From Ophioceras dolichostomum (lineage: Eukaryota > Ascomycota > Sordariomycetes > Magnaporthales > Ophioceraceae), in NCBI GenBank assembly GCA_003049485.1, contig PYST01000108.1:87578-108702 (forward strand): a stretch of DNA of 21,125 bases, in the 5' to 3' direction. Position numbers and translations under genes: made by a program. The stretch's first letter is position 1. The number at the start of each line of letters is the position of its first letter. A model generated the notes under the pieces. That model worked only from the letters and a program-made list of their open reading frames with translations. It was not told where the DNA came from and searched no databases. This document shows, piece after piece, positions 8,041 through 19,093 of this stretch.

Positions 8041-10563
8041 ATTTTTTTTTGTAAAAAAAGATCCGGGTACCCTTGGGTGGTATCGATAGAGAGTTGGCCC
8101 TTTTCCCAATGAGGTCGATGAACAATGGACGAAATTGAAGCGAAAACAGATTCCTCGGTGGTTTCGTGGACTGACGGAGCAATGCTTCCGGCGGCTGTTC
8201 TGTGGAGTGATGATGATCGAAGTAGGTCGTCGCGGGGTAGACACAAATACCGAGCACGTGTCGATCCACGTGATACGCTTCAGCAATCTCCACTACTCCG
8301 TCCTCGCGGCTTTCCTTGATGGAAACCGACTTGCCCTGTTGTAGGCTTGTTTGGCTGAAGCGGTATCCCGATGTCTCACGGCGGGAGGCATTTTCTGGCC
8401 ATATCAACACCGACGCCGATGCCACCACGCCTGCCTGCTGTCCTCACAGGTCCTGCAGCACTGTGGACGTCCGTCCCGGCCCTTCGGTGCTTTGCAATAG
8501 CAAGGAGGAAAAATGGTTGGTCTAGTCAGTCTGATCGCGACTGTCCAGCTCGGCCCATGGCTCCCGTGTCCGGTTGAGTCCGGCCGTCTCGATCGCGGGC
8601 TTGCGTTTTCCGGGTATCCTATCCCGTGAGATCGATAGACGATAGGTGCGGACTGCCATCTTATTCGTCCGGGCTTCGAGCTCTTCACGATCCCAGCCTT
8701 TCGCCGTTACAGGGCTTCCTCGCGAAGGTCAGCATGTCGGCTGGAATTCGAGGGCAAGGAGTGCGAAGAAGTGTGGTAGGACCGACGGGGACGGGACGGA
8801 GCTGGGATTTGGGAATAAGACCGTCCGTTCTTTCGTATGCAGGCAAGGTGTCTGCGTGGGGGGAAGGCGTGGTATCAGTTGTGAAGCTGTGCTGTGTAAG
8901 TTGTATTATCATGAGTTGTGAGCGGAAGCACCGCATCCGTGCGCTGCAGCGTATACGAGCTTATTGCCCCGTCACTGCTTGTGCTGACGCTGCGAGGATA
9001 CATGGGCCGTTCGTAGGCTAGCCATTTGGCTTCTCACCCGCACCTGCACAGCATCAGGGGCAGGGGTTTGAGTTTCGGGTCATCCCGAGTGTCTAAGTGT
9101 TGACGATTCTCACTCGCTCTTAGGAAGCAAACAATGACGAGATGTCGAAACATTGTAACTGTTTTTCGTTACAGTATTATGAGCCTCATGAAAACGTGAT
9201 TTGAGCACTTCCCCCCTTGTGCTCTGAAGAGTTGATCAAGGAGGGTTGCTTGTCTCGCCGCCAGTCATGCCGTGTCACCTTGGCGGATGCAGCTTTCCGG
9301 CAGGCCAAGAGGCCATCACGCAACAAATGTCTCTAAACAGCGTCATCGCCCAGTGAGACGAGGCTGCAATTGTCCGGGACATCCATGAATCAGAGTCTCC
9401 ATGGCGTTACCCCTAACGCAGGTAGGATGACATGTCACTCCTGAAGACGGTGCCACTTCAACGGCTACCGTAGGCACAGAGCTATAGAGGTTCTTTGGCC
9501 GCCCCGAACAAGTTTTGGTACATATTCCCACGAATATTGGCGATCAGTAACCCCCGAAGAGCCTCATCCAAGTCCCCACGCCGAGATGATGGCCAATGAT
9601 GGCAGGGACTCTCCCTTTTATTGCCCATCGGCGAATATTGTCGTAAGCAGCTTATTCACTCATTGGTTCCTAGTTACGCCGAATGTCGCATCACAGGCAC
9701 AGCCAAGACATGCATATGCCTAAGACATAGATGAACCTCAGACGACTAAGGGCTCGAGCTTTCTATGTTACTCCCTTTGCCATGTGACTTGTCCCAAGTT
9801 TGCCTGAAAGTCAGCAAACATGATCTGTTGTAACGGACGTCAATCAGCGGCGACAGCAAGTGGAAAAGCGTGTAACCACAGGGCTGAAACATCGACTGAT
9901 CCAGGGGATGGCGGACGCCAGATGGCTCTGGATTTTCGTTTCGTAATATTATAATGACCCTATCATCACTAGTAACCCACCAACTCATCCCCCCATACCC
10001 ATGTTCTAAGTGATACATGCCGTCTCTATCTATCAGCCTTAACTCTTGACTTATATAGTTTCCCAAATCACATATCTTCGAGGCTAGCGTGCGGTCGTCT
10101 GTCACTCCCTAACGCTTCCCCCGCCGCTTCTTTTCGGCCTTCTTCCACATAAGCAAATACCCATGGATGAAAAAGCCGTGAGGTCCTTTCCATCCATCGT
10201 ACAGACTGGGGTGATGCCGGGTAAAGGACCCCGGCAAACCCTGACATGACAGAAAAGAACAGAAAATGACGCAAAGATGTGCACCACGTGTCTAAGACAA
10301 TAAAGTGAACCATGTCATCAGCCGAGGGGGCGATGATGGATCGGCAACACCGACAGTAGTACGAGACCTTCCCCCGCGGCCGCCCGTGGTACATGTAATC
10401 ATCTCCCGTCCTACAACCGGCCCAGTCCAGTGGTGGCAGTGGGACGTTCCTCCCAACCGTCTCCCGCCGCCGTAAACACCTTCGCATTCCCCACGTCGGA
10501 TCTCAGAAAGACAAGGAGCAGCGGGCGGTATTGGATAGCGAGTGGTGGGAGGGGAACACTAGG
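8041..10563. other. Intergenic region between the ABM-like and transporter genes
   Basis: No gene is supported. Open frames such as 8626-9021 (+), 9746-10105 (-) and 10068-10487 (-) show no family resemblance and no convincing splice partners. The left edge should hold the promoter of the ABM-like gene and the right edge the 3' UTR of the transporter gene. Confidence 0.6.
8042..8059. repeat. T9-GT-A7 tract at the ABM-like gene start
   Basis: Nine T, then GT, then seven A residues lie immediately upstream of the minus-strand ATG at 8040. On the coding strand this reads T7-AC-A9 just before the start codon. It could form a weak hairpin in the leader or act as a nucleosome-free promoter or leader element. 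Confidence 0.55.
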
Positions 10564-12685
10564 TTAGGCGGCTCCAGCGTCGGCCGTGGGCATGCGTCGA
10601 TCTCCTGCTGGTATTGGCCGCAGTGGCTGTGTGACCTGGATCGGCTCGCTCTGGTCGCTCTGCAGGTCCAGCTGGCGGCGCCGGCGCGCAGGTCTCTGCG
10701 AGCGACCGATGATGCCCGAGCCGCGGAAAGCCAAGGCGACGACGAGAACACAGCAGACCCCGACCGCGAAGTTGAACCAGAACGCGGCGCGAAGACCATC
10801 CAGAGAAGCCTGGTCGCGCACCGTGACGGGTCCGGCGTTCCTGACGTCGGAAACCCCTCGCACATGCGCCATGACAGAGATCTGTGCAGCAGTGGCGACA
10901 GCCAAGCCAATCGCTCGTCCGACTTGCCCGACGGCGTTGACAAGCGCGCCACCCAACGCCTGGTCCTCGAATGGTAGAGCCGCGGACGTGAAGAGAGTCA
11001 GACAGGGCCAGGTGGTGTCTGCGCCAAATACGCTCAGAGACATGGCGATCATGCCCGTGGCCCAGTAGCTCGTGCCCGGATCGATGGGGAGAGCGAAGAT
11101 CAAGTTCGACACCGCCACGCAGATGTTCCCCGCGAGCAGGATGATCCACGTCGGGATGCGGGCCAGCAGCTGCGACGCGACAAGGGCGGTGAGGCAACCG
11201 ACGACGCCCGTGGGCAGGAAGCGTAGCGTGGTGTCGAGCGCGTTGAGCCCGATGTAGCTCTGGTAGAAGTAAGTCGCGTAGACCAGAAAACCATTGAAGG
11301 ACGAGAAGAACAGCGCCATGATTAGCATCGCCGCACTGAAGCGGCCGCTGCGCCGGAACATGGACACTTTCATCAGTGGGGCCCGTTGGCCTCGGGTCTC
11401 GAGCCGGTGCTGCCAGGCGACGAAGAGCGCGACCATGACCACCGAAACCACCATAAGGACGGGGATCCACGGCGCCCCCCATCCGGCGACGTTGCCTTGC
11501 GTCAGGGCGAACAGGAGTACGAAGAGGCCGAGGGTGACGAGGACGGCGCCGACCCAGTCGACGCTCGCCCTAACGACGCGAGTGTGAGATGGTGTCCCCT
11601 CGAGTTGTGGTTGTTGTTGCGGAGGCGTTGCTGTCGGCGGTATGAAGAGCGCGCCCGCCACGGCGATGGCGCCGGCTAGGATGGCCATGACGCCAAATAC
11701 CCAGGCCCAAGAGGTGTTGCTGGTGATAAATCCGGCGAGAAGTGTTCCGAAGATGCTTCCGAGGGGCGCGCCCGCACCTGTTACAAAGAAATTCAGCCTT
11801 TGTTAGTCTTTGGATGTGCTTAATCCGAGTTAAGGAGAGAATATTGCGGGTTCACCATAAGCACTGAAGGCGTAGGTCTTCGCTTTTCCGGGCTGGAACG
11901 TCGTTCCGAGAATTCCGAGAGCGGTAGGCACATTGGCAGCGGCACCCTGTATTGTTATCCCCCTCCAGGTGATGGTCGTCAGTCATCAGTCATGCTTCGT
12001 TGATCATCAAACACGGGAGTCTAGCCACCGCTGACTTACAAGTCCCTGGAGTCCTCTAAAGAGGTCAAAGCCCACCTCATTGCGAATGAAGGGGTTGACG
12101 GCAGTGGTGATGGCAACCCAGATCGATCCGAGAACGAAGATTTTCTTCATGCCATACAGGTCCGCGATTCGCCCCCAGAGCAGTAGGAAGCAGCCGAACG
12201 AGAGGGCGTACGAGGAGACGATCCACTGCAGCCTGGAGTCCGGGATGCTGAGGTCTTTGCCGATTGTAGGTAGAATGATGACGACGGCTTGGATCGACAG
12301 GATCTGGGCAGGTTGGATACTATTAGCCATGTTGCTTTCTGGAGAGTTTGGCTCGAGTGGCTTGTTTATTCGCGTACACGATGCTGGGTCAATGACTTAC
12401 ATTAGTGAACGCGGCGCCGGTCGTGGTCACCACCAACGCGATGCACCGCGCTTTCGAGTATGGAAGCGGAGGCTCGCCGTCGTCGAAACCAGTATCATCG
12501 TTTGGCATATCCACCGTACCGTCCACACTTAGCTTCGTGACTGGGTTCACTGCCGGCTCCTGCGTTCCATGCTGATCCTCGCCATTGCTGCTGGTCTTAG
12601 TCGCTGAGGAGATCGAGCCCGTCGACGGTGGCTTGCTCTGCTGGCCTTCGTCCACTCCTTGTTTCTCCTCGGCCACGGCGTCCAT
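10564..12685 (-). CDS. MFS transporter, 14-helix DHA2-type drug:H+ antiporter family
   Basis: Proton-coupled exporters of this type move drugs, toxins or metabolites across the plasma membrane. Exons are 12685-12401, 12303-12040, 11946-11856 and 11777-10564, giving 617 aa. All introns (97, 93 and 78 nt) have clean GTAAGT or GTGAAC donors and CAG acceptors, and all junctions keep frame. The first 80 or so residues are polar and presumably cytosolic. The MFS loop motif WGRIADLYGMKK starts at W138. The antiporter motif C region GAGAPLGSIFG is at 214-224. Many further hydrophobic segments follow (for example around the FALTQGNVAGWG loop and LVYATYFYQSYIGL), in line with 14 helices. The C-terminus is an Arg-rich and Pro/Gln-rich cytosolic tail. 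It resembles fungal aminotriazole-resistance-like (ATR1-like) MFS proteins, but the substrate cannot be told from sequence. Confidence 0.92.
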
Positions 12686-12726
12686 GGCTCGTACCGCTCA
12701 GCACGACTGGAAGGAAGGATGAGTGA

Positions 12727-12734
12727 CTATATAG
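12727..12734 (-). promoter_or_regulatory. Possible TATA box of the transporter gene
   Basis: The octamer CTATATAG, a perfect palindrome, lies about 42 bp upstream of the transporter ATG (12685). If used it would give a very short 5' leader. It is a motif match only. Confidence 0.3.
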
Positions 12735-14023
12735 CGAAATCGGATGCCGGCTTGTGAGTGATGATGATGGTTAGGACTTGCTCCGGTGTGATTTTGTGCT
12801 CTCTCTTGCGATTTCTCGTGGCTGAATTGCTAGAGTACCGGGGAGGGGCCGCCGGATAGTTGAGAAATTCGAAGGGCCTGCGAAGCACACAGGTGGCGTT
12901 CCACTTCCGGCTTGTCAGTCCATGGTTTCTTGTCCGTACTCTCTCGGACCTATAGCAGAAAATGGCGAGTGTTTAGGCTTCCCGAGAGACGGGACTGTCG
13001 GGAGAGGCAAACGGGAAGGGTCCACTTCCGCGTGAGTTTTCGTGCGAGAGCTGATTTAAGAAGGGAACCCAAATGACGGCAAGTGCGGGACGGTGGGAGA
13101 AAGTAGGGCCAGGGAGGAAAGAACGCACACCTAGTCGTACCCGCGCAGAAAAAGTCGAGTGACCCCTCCATGACCTGGGACCAAGACACCTTGCGAGCGA
13201 GAGACGCATTTTATTTCCTTTCGTCGGGCTTCCAACGTTTCCCCTGTGAGCCCTGTTCCCCAAAGTGTCGAGCTGACCACGCCCACCGCGACCTGAATGA
13301 CTCTCCGGTTGACCGCTGATTTGCCCGAACATCGTCCCATCCCTCGCACGTCCTTACTGGGCGTGTAAGTTTGTGAGGCGCATCGCATGTCGTGCGCCTT
13401 TGCCGTCTAGGGTTCTGGACTAGCTTGAGCAACCTCGTGCAGCAGAGGTGCATCATGCACATGCACCATCCCACCTCGGAACCAGGAGAACGGCAAACTT
13501 AACTGCATCCCTCGGCCGTCATCCTTACTCGTTTTCTTTCTCCGTGCGGACCGGTGCCAATCAGAGGGTTAGGTTTCCAAAGTCGGGCGCTTTTCTTTTC
13601 AGCCCAGCACGGACGCCGCGAAGACTTGGGAGAGACAGGAAATCGGGTCGGGATCCGGAATGCTCTCAGGTTGGGGAACATGACGGAACCGGAGTGGACA
13701 CCGAGGACATCCGGTACTACCTCCTCGGGAGGGCTAGATGACACATAAATTCAAAGAAAATGACGGGCTTGTCCATGTACACGAGAATGTAGCCGCCACA
13801 GAATCCGTTGCAACGGACGTATTTGTTCGTGGGGTTCTCCAGCACCCCGAGCTCCTTTAAGCTTCACGCCATGTGCCCCAGAATTTGAATTTCTGCGTGC
13901 TGCGCTCAGGGATTTTAGGAGGCAGCCCGACTCAGTCGCGCCTGCCTTCTAGCTCTCCGGGCACTAGCCCCTTCCCCATTCGCTTCGACACTCGTCCTAG
14001 GCCGCTATTTAACACCGTTTGCT

Positions 14024-14051
14024 GCCTGGTGCCTGGTGCCTGGTGCCTGGT
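14024..14051 (+). repeat. Four perfect 7-bp tandem repeats
   Basis: GCCTGGT occurs four times in a row without interruption. It is non-coding as far as can be seen. A 7-bp unit would shift frame with each copy change, which argues against a coding role. Confidence 0.9.
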
Positions 14052-15576
14052 GACCTTTGGTAGGCTGCTGGGGCCCATCTGATATCTCAATAAGATCCGT
14101 CTCCAACAAATATGCTAGCTCTCCTCCCGTTCGGCCGGGAGCGAGATCGAGATCAGTCCCCGGGCCTGGAACCCCTCACAGAGATTTCTGTATGGCCACA
14201 ACCACTCGTTTTGTGTTGTGACGAGGTACAGGTGTAATGCTTCATCCGCCATGATCGTACTTGCGGTATCTAAAAAGCCTCCATGATTGGTTCGGCTAAG
14301 GGACGTTCAGATGCCAGATACGCCATATCGAAGGACTCTGACTGTTTTCTTGTCTCCAAGTCTCCACAGCCCCTGGTTGCCTAGCGTCTTAACGTAGTGA
14401 AGTAGTAGTAAAGGTGAACTGAGCGCTTTATTACAATCGCGAGATGCATCGATGGGACGACCGCACCGTACATGGGGGCACTGGGTGGCGATACTCAGTC
14501 CGGTTGTATCCTTCTTACAAAGTGACCTAGGAGCTCCTCCCCTCTCTCTAGTTTTACATGGGGGAAGAAGCTCGTATCGGGAACTCCCGAGGTACTTTCG
14601 CTCGAGGTGTACATCGAAGCTGCCCATGGCGAGGGCGCCAGCAACAGAGACTGGAAATGCCTGACAACCACGCCGAGCCAGGCTCCCTCTCTTTCAGATC
14701 TATCAAGGTGTCTGCCCCTCGATCAACTGATAGGCATCCAAACCCTCCTGCAAGCACTCTAGCCATTCACATACGGGGATGCCACCACGTTCACTCTGAG
14801 CTTTTCAGTGACTGCCACGGAGTAAACAAGTCTGCTCATCGTCCGAGGGCGGGTGGCAAATTACAGTCCCAAAAGAGGCAGGGGAGGGGAGGGACGAAGG
14901 CTCGGCGAGGTGCAAATCCGAAGCCACCTAGGTGACGACAAGAGGAGCATCCCCATCATTCAAAATCAAACACAACCCGATCAGCCGGTCTCTCAACTAA
15001 AACGAGGGTCTGAATTCAAAGATACTCAATCAAAGATGTAAATAACACCAATAATTCTCGTAGCCGTCCCAAAACTGCATCATTGTGTGTCAGTGACTCG
15101 TGAGGTCTCTTTGTTCCCCAACAGCAACAATGGGAGATTTGGAGATCTTGGACGGCTATCTGCATGGCAATGGAATAGAACTAGATGCAGAGATCTGAAA
15201 CATGCATCTAGGATATCTCGGCACAGTGCTTTACTCTTCCACGTGGCCGACAGGACCGGGAGAGTCACTCCTTCCCTCCCTGGGAGTTGTTGATCATGAT
15301 GTCGAGGCTCACGCGGTCACGACCTCAGAATTCAAACGCATCAAGACTAGACTTGGACCGCCCCGTCAATGAAAGACGATTGTGACTGGGAGCAACGCGG
15401 GGGTTGCTACAGTCACGGGTTTGAATTCGGCGCGTCGTATCTTGTATCTCCAGGCTTGCTGCCGTCCGCGTCCCCACCCCCGGTCTCAGCTCTCAACAAA
15501 ACAGCTACGGCCGGGTACCTGCTTCGACGGCTCTGGTTGGTGACGACGGCGGGGTGTGCGATTGTTGCAAATTTTT

Positions 15577-16113
15577 CCATAAATGTACCTCAACTCTTTC
15601 CCGACCTCCACCTCCAACTCTTCCTCTTCCTCTTTTGCTCAAACCTCCAACCTTCTTCAACCTTCAACCCTCCTCCATCACCAAATCAGCTTGACCGCAG
15701 TCGCAAAAGCGCCTTCTTCGCTCCTCAAGGCTAGTATCCTAGATCAAAAGCTTCTTTTATATGATCTGGATCCTGTCCTTGGCTTCAGTTAAGCGGCTGT
15801 CGTTCAAGCTTCCTTCTTGCTCCATCCCACCTCTTTTTCAATCTTCTGCTATCTCTTCCGACCGACGACCATCACGACTTCTCTCATCCTTCAAACTACC
15901 ATCGACAATCATCTACCTCTAGCTTACCATCATCACGTTGCTTCCGAGTCCTTTCATCTTCCAACATCTACTACCTCATTTCTTACCTCTACTCACATCA
16001 TATCAACCTGATTATTCGAGCGAGCCCTCGTTTGTCAGACAAACAACCATCCAAGCTACTTGCCTTGCACTTCTTTTGCTTTCCCCTCGTCTCAATTCAT
16101 TCAAAGCATCAAG
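15577..16113 (+). promoter_or_regulatory. Pyrimidine-rich leader of the RRM gene, with a uORF
   Basis: More than 500 bp of C/T-rich sequence, full of TTC, CTC and ATC triplets, precede the ATG at 16114, a common look for long fungal 5' leaders. An upstream ATG at 15583 opens a 69-codon frame that closes at 15792, in the leader and well before the main start. If transcription begins upstream of it, this uORF could lower translation of the main frame. The transcription start is not visible. Confidence 0.5.
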
Positions 16114-18894
16114 ATGTCTAGCAGCTATATCCCCAAGTCTCCTCAGGGCAAACGCCAGGAGACGGCGACTGGCCCGCTCACTGGCGGTGTCACCTCGACC
16201 ACTTCCGTCAAGCCCACTCCTGCCTTGACCTCGCTTTCTCCCTTCACTCGCTCGACCCGTGCCTCACCTTCTCCCAAGACCGTCTCGCCGCGTACTGCCG
16301 AGACCGAGGCTGCCACTGGTGTTCAGCACGGCCGACAGGGCTCCTCCCATCTGGGTAACAGCTTCCTCGACCTCATCTCTGCTACCAACCAGGCCCAGCA
16401 TCGCGCGAACCACAGCGCCACGAGCTCAGTGTCTCAGCCTAGCAGCACTGGCAACACGCCCGCCACCAGCCGGTTCAGCTCCTGGAAGGGCTTCGAGAAG
16501 GGCTTCGAGACGCCTGTGCCTTACCTCGGCGGCGTCACCGGTGTTGCCGAGTCGACCAACCCGGATCTGAGCAGCATCTGGAAAGTCAACAGCCTCACCA
16601 CGCCTTCTGCCACTAGCAGCAAGCGCCCTAGTCTGTCCACGCCTGCCACCAAGGAGACTCCCGTGCAAGCTTCTTCTTCGGCCAATCAGACGCGAAGCAA
16701 CCAATCGTCTCTCTACGTCGACAGCATCACGCTGACTAATCCGACCACTCGCCGGCTCTCACCGATGGCGGCCCCTTTCCCAGCCCCTGGTACTACCATC
16801 CCGATGCACACCGGCAACCCCAACACTGCGGCCTCCTCGATCGACTGTAAGGAGCCTGCCCATGACTTCCCCGGCCCCACCAACTCCCCGACGAAGTCCA
16901 CCGATGACGAGGAGTCTGTTTATGATTTTCCCGGCCCTATCAACAACCCGACGAAGCCAACCGATGAGGAGACTGTTTATGACTTCCCCGGCCCTATCAA
17001 CTATCAGACGGAGTCCATCGACCATGAGCAGCCACAGGCGACCTACGCTCAGGTCACCAACCGGGCTCCTGGCCCACATGCTCCTATCAACTACCGGCCT
17101 ATGAACTACCGGCCTATGCACTACCAGACGAAATCCAACGAGTATGAGAAGCCGCAGGCGACCTACCCGCAGACCGCGTATCAGGCCCCAGGCCCCCACG
17201 CTCGTCACCCAGCCGCTGCGTCTCAGCCCCTTTACGAGGGCCCCTACCAGAGCCCGTTCAAGAAGGCGTGGAACAAGAAGCAGTGGAGGGGCCCTCCTGC
17301 TCATGGTACCAACGTCCAAGCCATCACCAACCAAGCCGGTCGCTTCGATCAGCCAGGCTTCTCTCCCCAGCAGCCGTCGACGACCTTCTCCCCTCGTCAG
17401 GAGGTCTTCACGCCCCATCGCCAACGCTTCGCGGCTCCTCAGCGTCATCATCAACAGCCCTTCCATCGCCAAGGCTTCGTGTATACTCAGCGCCCGCAGC
17501 AGCAATCCTTCGTGCCTCATCAGAAGCTCTGGACGCTGCCCCCGCACCGCAACATGGCCATGAGCAACCAGTCATTCACTAGCACCCCTCCTCCGACTGG
17601 CACCAACCCGCATGCCACCGACGCTGGCTATGGCGGTTACGGACAGGGCGCGATGGAACCCAAGCCCACCGTCTTCCGCCCGATGATGCACAGCCCCATG
17701 CGTGGCCCGCGATACACCGACTTCGGCCCGCAGTACGACACCATCATCGGCGCCGACAACCATCCCGAAGGTGGTCCGGCCCCCAGCCTGCCTCGTCCCG
17801 GCGGCGGCATCTCCACCGGCACCGGCCTTGGACTGGGCATGGGCATGGGCATGGGCATGGGCACGCCCACCAACACCACCAACACTAGCATGGAAGGCCC
17901 CATCGCCAAGCCGGGAGGACGCAACACCACTCCGACCCGCACGAACCCTCACCCAAACCCCGGAATGGGACACGGAATGGGCATGACGGGCATGGGCATG
18001 ACGGGCATGGGCATGATGGGCATGGGCATGGGACCCGACAGCTCCGGCGAAGATGACGGCGAAGACCTCGCCTCCGACGCCTCCGCCGCCTCCGACACCT
18101 CCGGCGGTCGTCCCGGCGGCCGCCCTCCCCCCGCGCACGTCCAGCGCATCATGGCCGGCTTCTCGCCCAACTACCGCGGCAACATCGCCCTGGCGCGCAA
18201 CCGCAGCGCCCCCATCCCCGACCACGAGAACTGCTCGCTCTTCATCCTCGGCCTGCCCCCCAACATGACCGTGCACGAGCTCCTCGGCCAGATCCGCAAC
18301 TGCGGCCGGGTGTACGCCTGCCACATCAACCGGCCCGAGCCGACCAAGGGCCACCTGACCTGCGCGGCCAAGGTCATCTTCTTCGAGCGCCGGGCCGCCG
18401 AGGTCTTCCACGCGCGCTGCTTCCGGCGCGGTGGCCTCCACATCCGGGGCTGGTGCTCACGCGTGGTCTGGAACAGGATCCGGACCGCCGAGCAGGTCGG
18501 CCACCCGCAGCGCTCGCGGGTGCTGCTGATCCACGGCCCCGCCGAATTCGTCAATCCTCGGTCCCTGACCGAGTACTTCGGCACCAAGATGGAGTTCCAG
18601 GTCGACGCGGCCTTGCTCCTGGATGTGGAGGGGGGCGGGGAGGACGGGGAGGGCAAGAAGGCCCTCGTCGAGTACCGCTTCGGCTCGTTCCGGTGCCAGG
18701 CGGAGGCCGCCAAGATGGCCCTCGCCCGGGAGTACGGGGACGAGGTGAAGGCCTGGTTCGGCGAGGACCCTTGCGCGCCGCCCTCGCGGGAGGCGGCCGG
18801 CGGGAAGGGTGTCGTGCTGGGGGAGGCAGAGGAGGAGGAGGGAGAGGAGGAGGGAGAGGAAGAGGAGGAGGAGGAGGGGGCGGAGATGTGGTGA
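16114..18894 (+). CDS. RRM-domain RNA-binding protein with long low-complexity N-terminus
   Basis: A single exon gives 926 aa. The ATG at 16114 is the first in this frame and follows a CT-rich leader. Residues 1-700 are Ser, Thr, Pro and Gln rich and probably disordered. They contain three YDFPGP units starting near 250, 270 and 289, a later PQATY.Q...APGPHA duplication (about 310-375), and Gly-Met repeats (575-584 and about 617-640). The RRM follows: RNP2-like LFILGL at 709-714 and RNP1-like AAKVIFFER at 751-759, ending near 790. A second RRM-like half starts at SRVLLIHGP (801-809) and runs to about 887, including EYRFGSFRCQAEA. The C-terminus is an acidic Glu-rich tail (904-926). This layout matches an RRM family common in Pezizomycotina. 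The RNP1 motif is degenerate compared with canonical RRMs. It is likely an RNA-binding protein, and the disordered part could drive condensate formation (inference). The 3' third is visibly more GC-rich than the 5' part. Confidence 0.88.
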   Translation: MSSSYIPKSPQGKRQETATGPLTGGVTSTTSVKPTPALTSLSPFTRSTRASPSPKTVSPRTAETEAATGVQHGRQGSSHLGNSFLDLISATNQAQHRANHSATSSVSQPSSTGNTPATSRFSSWKGFEKGFETPVPYLGGVTGVAESTNPDLSSIWKVNSLTTPSATSSKRPSLSTPATKETPVQASSSANQTRSNQSSLYVDSITLTNPTTRRLSPMAAPFPAPGTTIPMHTGNPNTAASSIDCKEPAHDFPGPTNSPTKSTDDEESVYDFPGPINNPTKPTDEETVYDFPGPINYQTESIDHEQPQATYAQVTNRAPGPHAPINYRPMNYRPMHYQTKSNEYEKPQATYPQTAYQAPGPHARHPAAASQPLYEGPYQSPFKKAWNKKQWRGPPAHGTNVQAITNQAGRFDQPGFSPQQPSTTFSPRQEVFTPHRQRFAAPQRHHQQPFHRQGFVYTQRPQQQSFVPHQKLWTLPPHRNMAMSNQSFTSTPPPTGTNPHATDAGYGGYGQGAMEPKPTVFRPMMHSPMRGPRYTDFGPQYDTIIGADNHPEGGPAPSLPRPGGGISTGTGLGLGMGMGMGMGTPTNTTNTSMEGPIAKPGGRNTTPTRTNPHPNPGMGHGMGMTGMGMTGMGMMGMGMGPDSSGEDDGEDLASDASAASDTSGGRPGGRPPPAHVQRIMAGFSPNYRGNIALARNRSAPIPDHENCSLFILGLPPNMTVHELLGQIRNCGRVYACHINRPEPTKGHLTCAAKVIFFERRAAEVFHARCFRRGGLHIRGWCSRVVWNRIRTAEQVGHPQRSRVLLIHGPAEFVNPRSLTEYFGTKMEFQVDAALLLDVEGGGEDGEGKKALVEYRFGSFRCQAEAAKMALAREYGDEVKAWFGEDPCAPPSREAAGGKGVVLGEAEEEEGEEEGEEEEEEEGAEMW
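17835..17862 (+). repeat. GGGCAT hexanucleotide repeat
   Basis: Four or more perfect GGGCAT units in frame encode alternating Gly-Met near residues 575-584 of the RRM protein. A hexamer unit changes length without breaking the frame. Confidence 0.9.
17963..18033 (+). repeat. Second Gly-Met coding repeat
   Basis: Units of ATGGGCATGACGGGC and ATGGGC type encode GMGMT/GMGMM segments at about residues 617-640 of the RRM protein. They share the unit of the 17835 repeat but are interrupted by ACG and extra ATG codons. Confidence 0.85.
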
Positions 18895-19093
18895 GGGGCA
18901 GCGCGGCGCCGGCGTGCGCCGGGTGGGGCCGCGGCCGTTGCTGCCGCGGCCCGGCCGGATGAGCGATCCCGCTCCCGGGCCCGGCTTTGATTTATTTAGG
19001 ACGAGGGCCGTTTAGGCCAATTAAAAAGGGGGCTCGGTGGAGGCTTTTTTTGCTCTTTTTTTGCTTTTCTTTTTTTGTATGAGTATATAGAGG

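Larger units (their letters stand above)
12686..15576. other. Gene-poor intergenic region
   Basis: It lies between the divergent transporter (-) and RRM (+) genes and must hold both promoters. Open frames here (for example 12973-13332 minus and 14558-14935 plus) match nothing I recognise and have no supporting splice sites. A four-copy 7-bp tandem repeat is at 14024-14051. An unannotated non-coding RNA cannot be excluded. Confidence 0.6.

Noticed and set aside
8626..9021. 131-codon plus-strand frame in the central intergenic region
   Set aside because: No domain resemblance and no splice context. Several overlapping frames of similar length suggest chance.
10559..11482. 307-codon minus-strand frame overlapping the transporter
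   Set aside because: It is a shadow of the transporter's last exon in another frame: rich in Arg, His and Pro, with no membrane pattern.
7133..12685. ABM-like gene and MFS transporter as part of a secondary-metabolite cluster
   Set aside because: They are 2.5 kb apart, and no backbone enzyme, tailoring gene or pathway regulator is in the window.
15400..15450. tRNA-like B-box (GGTTTGAATTC)
   Set aside because: No matching acceptor stem, D arm or anticodon arm could be laid out around it.
17572..18441. 289-codon minus-strand frame across the RRM gene
   Set aside because: It is antisense to the high-GC RRM region, where stop codons are rare. His-Ala repeats mirror the Gly-Met repeat.
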